Made by a program: the position numbers and the translations under genes. A stretch of 64,000 nucleotides of DNA, taken from positions 868,001 to 932,000 of the forward strand of contig CAVUZA010000002.1 in assembly GCA_963745915.1 (NCBI GenBank). The letters run 5' to 3'. Position 1 is the first letter of the stretch; each line of letters begins with the position of its first letter. This stretch comes from VRUE01 sp963745915. Its GTDB lineage: Bacteria > Actinomycetota > Thermoleophilia > Solirubrobacterales > 70-9. The notes under the pieces are model-generated. The model was not told where the DNA came from. It saw only the letters and a program-made list of their open reading frames with translations, and made no database searches. This document shows, piece by piece, positions 34,273-40,681 of the stretch.

Positions 34273-34949
34273 CCCCGGCCCGGGACGCCTTCGCCGCCCT
34301 GCTCGGCAAGGACCTGCGGGCCGAGCTGCGCACCCTGCAGTCGCTGCCGGCGATGGCGCTGTTCGCCGTCACCACCTTCGTCATCTTCCGCTTCGGCCTC
34401 GACCGCACCAGCCTCTCCGGCAGCCTCGCCGCCGGGGTGCTGTGGGCGACGCTGCTCTTCGCCGCCCTGCTCGGCGTCAACCGGCTCTTCGTCGCCGAGC
34501 GCGAGGAGGGCGGCTTCGACGCGATCCGCCTGGCGCCGATCGACCGCAGCGCCCTGTTCGCCGCCAAGGCGGCGGCGCTGTTCGTCTACCTGCTGGCGCT
34601 GGAGCTGGTCGTCGTCCCCGTCTTCGCCCTCTTCTTCCTCGACTCGGCGGCGGCGCTCGGGCCGCTGCTCGCGGTGCTGGCGCTCGCCGACCTCGGCCTG
34701 GCGGCGACCGGCACCCTGGTCTCCTCGATGGCGGTCCACTCGCGCGCCCGCGACCTGCTCGGGCCGCTCGTCCTCCTGCCCCTCGTCGTGCCGCTGATGA
34801 TCGCCGCCACCGGCGCCAGCGAGCCGCTGCTCGCCGCGGGCGGTCCCACCTACCACCGCTTCGGCACCTGGCTGGCGGTGCTCTCCCTATACGATCTGGT
34901 CTTCCTCCTGGTCGGCTGGGCCGTCTTCGACTTCCTCCTGGAGGACTAG
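34269..34949 (+). CDS. ccmB: Heme exporter membrane subunit CcmB
   Basis: A 226-residue polytopic membrane protein with six hydrophobic segments. It begins MTPARDAFAALLGKDLRAEL at a GTG overlapping the ccmA stop by four bases. The FLVAEREEGGFDAIRLAPID-like loop (RLFVAEREEGGFDAIRLAPI) and LVLLPLVVPLMIAATGA are typical of CcmB. It is the permease part of the CcmAB complex that uses ATP to release holo-CcmE. No ccmE or ccmF is present in the window. Confidence 0.9.
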   Translation: MTPARDAFAALLGKDLRAELRTLQSLPAMALFAVTTFVIFRFGLDRTSLSGSLAAGVLWATLLFAALLGVNRLFVAEREEGGFDAIRLAPIDRSALFAAKAAALFVYLLALELVVVPVFALFFLDSAAALGPLLAVLALADLGLAATGTLVSSMAVHSRARDLLGPLVLLPLVVPLMIAATGASEPLLAAGGPTYHRFGTWLAVLSLYDLVFLLVGWAVFDFLLED

Positions 34950-34976
34950 GGGGCGCCCGCCCCGGCAGCCAAGCGC

Positions 34977-35699
34977 ATGTACGGCAAAGGACTGAGACCG
35001 CTCTCGATCGCGACCGTCGTCGCGACCGCCGCCGCGCTCGCGCTGGTCTTCTTCTACGCGCCGCTCGACGCCGACCAGGGCTTCGTCCAGAAGATCTTCT
35101 ACCTGCACGTGCCGCTGGCGATCGTCGCCCTCGCCGGGTTCGTCGTCGGCGGCGTCTTCGCCGTCCTCCACCTGCGCAGCGGCGAGACTCGCTGGGACGC
35201 CTGGTCCTACGTCTCGATCCACATGTCGGTGATCTTCGGCGTCGCGGTGCTGGTCACCGGCTCGATCTGGGCCAAGGCCTCCTGGGGGCACTGGTGGGTC
35301 TGGGACGAGCCGACCCTGGTCAGCTTCCTGATCGTCTTCCTCATGTACGCGACCTACTACCCGTTCCGCTACGCGATCGAGGACCGCGACCGCCAGGCGC
35401 GCTACGCCTCGGTCTTCGCGATCACCGCCGGCGCCTTCGTGCCGCTCAACTTCATGGCGGTGCGGCTGGCGCAGAGCCTCGTCCACCCGCGCGTCTTCGC
35501 CACCGCCAACGGCGGCCTGCCCGACTCGATGATGCTCGCCTTCCTCGCCTCGCTGGTCGCCGTCGGCCTGCTCTGGGTGACGCTGGTCAAGCTCGAGCTG
35601 ACCGCGAAGAGCGCCTCGGGGCAGGCTGAAGCGGTTGCGGCGGGCGATCGACGCGCCGGCGCCGGCAGCCGGCTCGCGGATCGCGCCGGAGGTGAGCTA
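34977..35699 (+). pseudogene. ccmC: CcmC heme-handling protein, frame broken near the end
   Basis: About 240 residues with six membrane helices and the tryptophan-rich WWD heme motif (ASWGHWWVWDEPTLVSF), with flanking His in FYLHVPLAIV and VSIHMSVIF. It presents heme to CcmE. Near 35618-35621 (run of G) one base is surplus or missing. The authentic tail lies in the neighbouring frame (GRLKRLRRAIDAPAPAAG, ending IAPEVS at TAG 35697-35699). In the unshifted frame there is no stop and translation would run into hemA, giving a false fusion. The break is probably a consensus error. Confidence 0.85.
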
Positions 35700-35700
35700 G

Positions 35701-35910
35701 GTGGACCTGCTCGTCGCCGCGCCGGCGCTGCCCCTCGACGAGGCCGGCAAGTACGTCGCCGGGGCCTACGTCGTCTTCGTCGTCCTGATCCTCGTCTACG
35801 TCTCGATCATGGCGATCAAACTGCAGCGGATCGAGCGCGAGCTGAAGGAGCTGGCCGGGTTCGCCGAGCAGGGCAACGGCGAGCCCGAGCGCGAGAGGGT
35901 CGAGGCCTGA
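35701..35910 (+). CDS. CcmD-like small membrane protein
   Basis: A 69-residue protein from a GTG start one base after the ccmC stop. One membrane helix (YVAGAYVVFVVLILVYVSIM) is followed by a charged amphipathic segment (KLQRIERELKELAG), the layout of CcmD, the small subunit that helps release holo-CcmE from CcmABC. CcmD is poorly conserved, so position in the operon carries much of the argument. Its stop overlaps the hemA start by one base. Confidence 0.75.
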   Translation: MDLLVAAPALPLDEAGKYVAGAYVVFVVLILVYVSIMAIKLQRIERELKELAGFAEQGNGEPERERVEA

Positions 35911-37253
35911 TGTCCGACCTCCTCGCCCTCGGCGTCTCGCACAAGACCGCGCCGCTCGACCTGCGCGAGCGCCTCTCGCTGACCGAGGGGCGGGCCGCCG
36001 GGGCGCTGCGCGAGCTGACCGAGGTCGCCGGCATCCACGAGGCGGCGGCGATCTCGACCTGCAACCGGACCGAGCTCTACCTGGTCGTCTCCGACCCGGT
36101 CGAGGCCGAGTCGACCGCCCTCGGCGTGCTCACCCGTCAGGCCGATATCCGGCCCACCGAGCTGCTCGGCCACCTCTACTCGCTGCGCTCCGGCGACGCG
36201 GTGCGCCACCTCTTCCGGGTCACCGCCGGGCTCGACTCGATGATCCTCGGCGAGGCCGAGATCCAGGGCCAGGTCAAACGCGCCTACGAGCTGGCCCTGG
36301 TCGAGAACGCGACCGGGCCGATCCTCAACCGCCTCTTCCGCGGCGCCCTGGCCGCCGGCGGGCGGGCGCGCGAGGAGACCGGGATCAGCGAGAAGAACGT
36401 CTCGGTGCCGTCGGTCGCGGTCGAGCTGGCGCGGCGCACGCTGGGCGACCTGGCCGCGCGCCGGGTGCTGGTCGTCGGCGCCGGCGAGACCGCCGAGCTG
36501 GTCGCCCGCGCCCTGGTCCGCCGCGGGGTCGCCACCGTCTTCGTCGCCAACCGCCACTACGACCGGGCGATCGGCCTGGCCCAGCGCTTCGAAGGCAACG
36601 CGGTCCGCTTCGAGGAGCTGCCCGAGCAGCTGCAGGAGGCCGACATCGTCGTCTCGGCGACCAACTCGCCGCACCACATCGTCGAGCGCGACGAGCTCGA
36701 GCAGGTGATGGCGAGCCGCGAGGGGCGGCCGCTGCTGCTGGTCGACATCGCCGTGCCGCGCGACGTCGAGCCGGCCTGCCGCGAGATCGGCGGGGTCAGC
36801 CTGCATGACATCGACGACGTGCAGCAGATCGCCGAACGCAACGCCAGCGGCCGCGAGGCCGAGTCGCGCCGCGCCGAGCTGCTGCTCGACGCCGAGCAGG
36901 AGCGCTTCGAGCGCTGGCTGGCGGCGCTCGAGGTGGTGCCGACGATCGCCGCGATGCGCGAGCGCGCCGACGAGGTCGTGCGCCGGGTGCTGGCCGAGAA
37001 CGACGGCCGCTGGCAGGCGCTGGGCGAGGCGGATCGCGAGCGGCTGACGGCGATGGCCAAGGCGATCGCCTCGCGCCTGCTGCACGAGCCGACCTTGCGG
37101 ATGAAGCGGAGCGCGGGGAGCGACGACGCCTACCTGTATGTCAGCGCGCTGCGGGAGTTGTTTGGGCTGGATGCGGGGACGGAGCCGGAGGAAGAGGCAA
37201 GCGGGAATGTGACCGAGTTGAGGAGGGTCGATCCCGGTAGAGGTTCCGCTTAG
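35910..37253 (+). CDS. hemA: Glutamyl-tRNA reductase
   Basis: A 447-residue enzyme that reduces Glu-tRNA to glutamate-1-semialdehyde with NADPH, the first step of C5 tetrapyrrole synthesis. The N-terminal catalytic part has GVSHKTAPLDLRERL and the nucleophile Cys51 in ISTCNRTELYLV. GLDSMILGEAEIQGQVK, the NADPH site VLVVGAGETAELVARAL and a helical dimerisation domain follow. The last codons (DPGRGSA) lie in a partial copy of the palindromic element family. No hemL is seen in the window. Translation is coupled to the CcmD-like gene. Confidence 0.96.
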   Translation: MSDLLALGVSHKTAPLDLRERLSLTEGRAAGALRELTEVAGIHEAAAISTCNRTELYLVVSDPVEAESTALGVLTRQADIRPTELLGHLYSLRSGDAVRHLFRVTAGLDSMILGEAEIQGQVKRAYELALVENATGPILNRLFRGALAAGGRAREETGISEKNVSVPSVAVELARRTLGDLAARRVLVVGAGETAELVARALVRRGVATVFVANRHYDRAIGLAQRFEGNAVRFEELPEQLQEADIVVSATNSPHHIVERDELEQVMASREGRPLLLVDIAVPRDVEPACREIGGVSLHDIDDVQQIAERNASGREAESRRAELLLDAEQERFERWLAALEVVPTIAAMRERADEVVRRVLAENDGRWQALGEADRERLTAMAKAIASRLLHEPTLRMKRSAGSDDAYLYVSALRELFGLDAGTEPEEEASGNVTELRRVDPGRGSA

Positions 37254-37254
37254 A
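37234..37254. repeat. Partial copy of the 112 bp element at the hemA 3' end
   Basis: CCGGTAGAGGTTCCGCTTAG matches the left inner part of the element at 31379 (CCGGTAGGGGTTCCGCTTAA) with two changes. It encodes the last codons and stop of hemA and directly abuts the full element at 37253. Confidence 0.7.
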
Positions 37255-37369
37255 GGCCCATCCGGCAGGGGTTCCACTTAACTTTTTGCGAAGGGGGCGG
37301 GGATAGGCTGCCGCCCGAAGGGGTTAGCGCAAAAAGTACAAGACGTTCCACCCCTACCGGATGGGCCTC
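37253..37369. repeat. 117 bp palindromic element, copy 2
   Basis: Outer arms GAGGCCCATCCGG (from 37253) and complement (ending 37369), then AGGGGT/ACCCCT, then ACTTTTTGCG (to 37290) with CGCAAAAAGT (from 37328). It shares AGGGGTTCC.CTTAACTTTTT and AAAAAGTACAAGACG with the element at 31379, while the outer arms differ in sequence but are again complementary to each other. It lies between hemA and hemC. Confidence 0.9.
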
Positions 37370-37384
37370 TCACGGCACGCTCAC

Positions 37385-38263
37385 ATGATTCGAATTGCGA
37401 CACGCGGCAGTGCCCTGGCTCTAGCTCAAGCTGGACAGGTTGCTGAGATGCTGGGTGGGGCGGAGCTGGTTGAGGTTGGTTCCGACGGCGGTGCAGACGA
37501 CAAGGCTCGCTTCGTGCGGGGGGTTGAGCGGGCGTTGCTGGAGGGGGAGGCTGAGGTGGGGGTGCACTCGGCCAAGGACCTGCCGGGGGAGTCGACGCCG
37601 GGGCTGATCTTGGCTGGGGTGCCGGCGCGCGAGGACGCGCGGGACGCCTGGGTCGGGGTCGGGTCGTCGCTGGACGAGGTGCCCGAGGGGGCGCGGGTGG
37701 GAACCGCCAGCCTGCGGCGGCGGGCGCAGCTGCTCGCCGCCCGTCCCGACCTCGCGGTGAGCGAGCTGCACGGCAACGTCGACACCCGCCTGCGCAAGCT
37801 CGCCGCGGGCGAGGTCGACGCGATCGTGCTCGCGGTCGCCGGGCTGCGGCGGCTCGGGCGCGAGGATGAGATCGCCTTCCCGATCGCCGCCGAGGCAATG
37901 ATCCCGGCCGCCGGCCAGGGCGCGCTGGCGCTGCAGGTGCGCGACGACGACGCGGAGGCGCTGGCGGCGGTCGAGTCCCTCACCGACCGCGCGGCGCTGC
38001 GCGAGCTGAGCGCGGAGCGCACCGTAGTCGCCCTGCTCGGCGCGACCTGCAACAGCCCGCTCGGGGTCCGCGCGGAGGCCGACCCGGCGGCGGGCCGGAT
38101 GCGGGTCGAGGCCTTCGTCGGCCTTGCCGACGGCAGCGAGTGGCTGCGCGACTCGCTCGAGGGCGACGACGGCGAGCCGCTCCAGCTCGGCGGCGAGTTG
38201 GCCGGGCGCCTGCTCGACAGCGGCGCCCGCGAGCTGCTCGACCGCGCCGAGGCAGCGGCATGA
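37385..38263 (+). CDS. hemC: Porphobilinogen deaminase
   Basis: A 292-residue enzyme that polymerises four porphobilinogens to hydroxymethylbilane. The start at 37385 gives MIRIATRGSALALAQAGQVA. An ATG 24 bases upstream lies in the palindromic element and is rejected. Motifs: VHSAKDLPGE, RVGTASLRRRAQL, ELHGNVDTRLRKL, and the dipyrromethane cofactor Cys in LLGATCNSPLG. The first 250 bases are slightly lower in GC. It is followed by a 47 bp palindrome that fills the gap to cobA-hemD. Confidence 0.95.
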   Translation: MIRIATRGSALALAQAGQVAEMLGGAELVEVGSDGGADDKARFVRGVERALLEGEAEVGVHSAKDLPGESTPGLILAGVPAREDARDAWVGVGSSLDEVPEGARVGTASLRRRAQLLAARPDLAVSELHGNVDTRLRKLAAGEVDAIVLAVAGLRRLGREDEIAFPIAAEAMIPAAGQGALALQVRDDDAEALAAVESLTDRAALRELSAERTVVALLGATCNSPLGVRAEADPAAGRMRVEAFVGLADGSEWLRDSLEGDDGEPLQLGGELAGRLLDSGARELLDRAEAAA

Positions 38264-38266
38264 CGC

Positions 38267-38313
38267 TTCCGGTGCGCCTCATGTACCGCCACGGAGCAAA
38301 AGGCGCACCGCAA
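38267..38313. repeat. 47 bp palindromic element, copy 2
   Basis: It is the same length as copy 1 at 16758 and starts with the same 13 bases (TTCCGGTGCGCCT). The right arm AAAAGGCGCACCGCAA pairs imperfectly with it. It starts 3 bases after the hemC stop, and its last base is the A of the cobA-hemD ATG, so it supplies the whole intergenic spacer. Confidence 0.85.
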
Positions 38314-39863
38314 TGAGCGCGCGGCCGGGAGTGGTCTACCTGGTGGGCGCGGGGCCCGGCGACCCGGGGCTGATGACGGCGCGGGCGCTGGAGCTGATCG
38401 CCGCCGCCGACGCGATCTTCCACGACCGCCTGATCCCGCCCGGCGCGCTCGACGGCGCCCGCGCCGACGCCGAGCTCGCCTACGTCGGCAAGGCCCCCCC
38501 GGACGTGCCGTCCCAGGGAGGTCATTTTCGACCCCCTGGGGACGGCACGTCGGTGCCGCAGGGGGAGATCCACGCGCGGCTGATCGAGGCGGCGCGGGCG
38601 GGGAAGAGCGTCGTGCGGCTGAAGGGCGGCGACCCGTTCGTCTTCGGCCGCGGCGGCGAGGAGGGGGAAGCGCTGCGCGAGGCGGGGATCGAGTTCGAGG
38701 TCGTGCCCGGGGTGACCGCCGGGGTGGCGGCGACGGCCTACGCCGGGATCCCGGTCACCCACCGCGACGACGCCTCGGCGGTCGCCTTCGTCACCGGCCA
38801 CGAGGACCCGGACAAGGCCGAGAGCGCGATCGAGTGGGAGGCGCTGGCCCGCTTCCCCGGCACGCTCGTCTTCTACATGGGGGTCCGCAGGCTGGCCGCG
38901 AACGCCGCAGCGCTGATCGCCGCCGGGCGGGACGCCGACGAGCCGGCGGCCGCGGTCGAGCGCGGCACGACCGACGACCAGCGCACGGTGGTCGCCACGC
39001 TCGGCAGCCTGGCCGAGGCGGTCGAGCGCGAGGGGGTCGGGGCGCCGGCGCTGATCGTCGTCGGCCCGGTCGTCGCCCGGCGCGAGCAGCTCGCCTGGCT
39101 CGAGCGGCGGCCGCTGCACGGGCGGCGCGTCGTCGTCACCCGCGCCCGGGCGCAGGCGAGCGGCCTGGCGGCGACGCTGCGCGGGCTCGGCGCCGAGGCG
39201 GTCGAGCTGCCGGCGATCCGGATCGAGCCGCGGACCGGGAGCGCGGAGGTGCGCGCCGCGGCGGAGGCGATCGGCGAGTACGCGCTGGTCTGCCTGACCA
39301 GCCCCAACGGCGTGCGCCTGCTGTTCGAGGCGCTCGCGGCCGCCGGCCGCGACGCGCGGGCGCTGGCCGGCGCCACCGTGGCGGCGATCGGGCCGGGCAC
39401 GGCGCGGGCGCTGGCCGGGCACGGCATCGCCGCCGACGTCGTCCCCGAGCGCTTCGTCGCCGAGGCGCTGGTCGAGGCGCTGGCCGGGGTCGAGGTCGAG
39501 GGGCGCCGGGTGCTCGTCGCCCGCGCCGCCGAGGCCCGCGACGTGCTGCCCGACGCCCTGCGCGAGCGCGGCGCCGAGGTCGACGTCGTCGCCCTCTACG
39601 AGACCGTGCGCGAGACGCCCGGCGAGGCCGCGGTCGAGGCGGCCCAGGCGGCCGACTACGTCACCTTCACCTCCTCCTCGACCGTGCGCAACCTGACCGA
39701 GGCACTCGGCGACCGCTTCCCGCGCGCCGCCCGGGTCGTCTCGATCGGCCCGATCACCAGCGAGGCCGCCCGCGAGGCCGGCCTCGAGGTCGCCGCCGAG
39801 GCCGACCCCCACGACGTCGACGGCCTGGTCGCCGCCCTGCTCGCCGACGCCGCCAATCGCTGA
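38313..39863 (+). CDS. cobA-hemD: Uroporphyrinogen-III methyltransferase/synthase fusion
   Basis: A 516-residue fusion. Residues 1-270 are the SUMT methyltransferase (VYLVGAGPGDPGLMTARALE, VRLKGGDPFVFGRGGEE and VPGVTAGVAATAYAGIPVTH). It makes precorrin-2 for siroheme or cobalamin. Residues from about 275 are uroporphyrinogen-III synthase (GRRVVVTRARAQASGL, LVCLTSPNGVRLLFEAL, YVTFTSSSTVRNLTEAL). Such fusions are usual in Actinobacteria. A palindrome inserts the in-frame segment PPDVPSQGGHFRPPGDGT between YVGK and the conserved SVPQGEIHARL, where relatives have a shorter loop. Confidence 0.94.
   Translation: MSARPGVVYLVGAGPGDPGLMTARALELIAAADAIFHDRLIPPGALDGARADAELAYVGKAPPDVPSQGGHFRPPGDGTSVPQGEIHARLIEAARAGKSVVRLKGGDPFVFGRGGEEGEALREAGIEFEVVPGVTAGVAATAYAGIPVTHRDDASAVAFVTGHEDPDKAESAIEWEALARFPGTLVFYMGVRRLAANAAALIAAGRDADEPAAAVERGTTDDQRTVVATLGSLAEAVEREGVGAPALIVVGPVVARREQLAWLERRPLHGRRVVVTRARAQASGLAATLRGLGAEAVELPAIRIEPRTGSAEVRAAAEAIGEYALVCLTSPNGVRLLFEALAAAGRDARALAGATVAAIGPGTARALAGHGIAADVVPERFVAEALVEALAGVEVEGRRVLVARAAEARDVLPDALRERGAEVDVVALYETVRETPGEAAVEAAQAADYVTFTSSSTVRNLTEALGDRFPRAARVVSIGPITSEAAREAGLEVAAEADPHDVDGLVAALLADAANR
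38502..38551. repeat. In-frame palindromic insert in cobA-hemD
   Basis: Arms of 22 bases (38502-38523 and 38530-38551) starting GACGTGCCGTCCC pair with one offset and a short mismatched part around the loop ATTTTC. It sits in the tolerant loop before SVPQGEI of the methyltransferase domain. Confidence 0.8.
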
Positions 39864-39907
39864 CTTCGTCGTTGAGTACGCATATGCGTCCCAAACCAGG
39901 AAGTCAG
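39860..39907. repeat. Inverted repeat at the birA start
   Basis: CTGACTTC (39860-39867) pairs with GAAGTCAG (39900-39907), and the self-complementary ACGCATATGCGT lies between them. It overlaps the cobA-hemD stop and the first codons of birA, including the start codon. The arms are short, so this is weaker than the other palindromes. Confidence 0.45.
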
Positions 39908-40681
39908 CAGGGGGGGTGGCGGGGGTTTGGGGTGCCGCACCGGCATTTTGGGGTGACCGACTCGACCAACGAGCGGGCGCGGGGGCTGGCCGAGGCGGGG
40001 GCGCCGGGCGGGACGGTGGTCACGGCGCGCGAACAGACCGCCGGCCGCGGCCGCCAGGGCCGGGTCTGGACCGCGCCCGAAGGCAAGGCCCTGCTCTACT
40101 CCGCGATCCTCAGCCCCCTGGACGAGCGCCACCTGCTGCTGCCGCTATCTGTCCCGCTCGCAGTTTGCAGCGCAGCTGAGGAGCTGCGACCCGACGTCCA
40201 ATGCCAGGTCAAGTGGCCGAACGACGTCTGGCTGGATCAGCGCAAGCTGGCGGGGATCCTCATAGAGGCGAAGCCCCAAGACGGCTGGGCGGTAATCGGC
40301 GTCGGCCTGAACCTGACCATCGCCCCCCACGAGTTCCCCAACGACCTCCGTCAACCGGCGACCTCGCTGTTCACCACGCCTGAAGAGAGTCCGGGGAAGC
40401 CCCGCCGGAGCCTCCCCGCTGTTGCTCCGGCGGGGCTTCCCCGGACTCTCTCAGCCGTCGGGAAGACGCTGAGCCGCCAACTTGACCGCTGGGTCTTCGC
40501 CGCGGACGACGAGGTGCTGACCGAGTGGCGCCGGCGAGACGGGCTGCGCGGTCGCCAGATCAGCTGGGAGGAGGGCTCAGGCGTCGCCGCGGGAATCGAC
40601 GACCGGGGCAACCTGCTGGTCGCCCTGCCCGCCGGCGGCACCGTCAGCCTTGGGGCCGGCGAGGTCAGCCTGCGGCTCTGA
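39884..40681 (+). CDS. birA: Biotin-[acetyl-CoA-carboxylase] ligase
   Basis: A 265-residue biotin protein ligase without a DNA-binding domain. The N-terminal TDSTNERARGLAEAGAPGG, the biotinyl-AMP loop TAGRGRQGRVWTAPEGKALL and KWPNDVWLDQRKLAGILIE are conserved, and the C-terminal domain carries WRRRDGLRGRQISW. It attaches biotin to carboxylase carriers. A perfect 27 bp-arm palindrome adds about 23 in-frame residues (ESPGKPRRSLPAVAPAGLPR) between the catalytic and C-terminal domains. The 3' 105 bases overlap the convergent helicase gene. The start codon is uncertain because it lies in an inverted repeat. Confidence 0.92.
   Translation: MRPKPGSQQGGWRGFGVPHRHFGVTDSTNERARGLAEAGAPGGTVVTAREQTAGRGRQGRVWTAPEGKALLYSAILSPLDERHLLLPLSVPLAVCSAAEELRPDVQCQVKWPNDVWLDQRKLAGILIEAKPQDGWAVIGVGLNLTIAPHEFPNDLRQPATSLFTTPEESPGKPRRSLPAVAPAGLPRTLSAVGKTLSRQLDRWVFAADDEVLTEWRRRDGLRGRQISWEEGSGVAAGIDDRGNLLVALPAGGTVSLGAGEVSLRL
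40384..40451. repeat. 27 bp-arm palindrome inside birA
   Basis: Perfect arms at 40384-40410 and 40425-40451 (beginning AGAGAGTCCGGGGAAGCCCC) with a 14 base loop. It is read in frame as a Pro/Arg-rich linker. It is absent from the expected biotin ligase alignment, which goes directly from the DLRQPATSL segment to LDRW. Confidence 0.88.
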
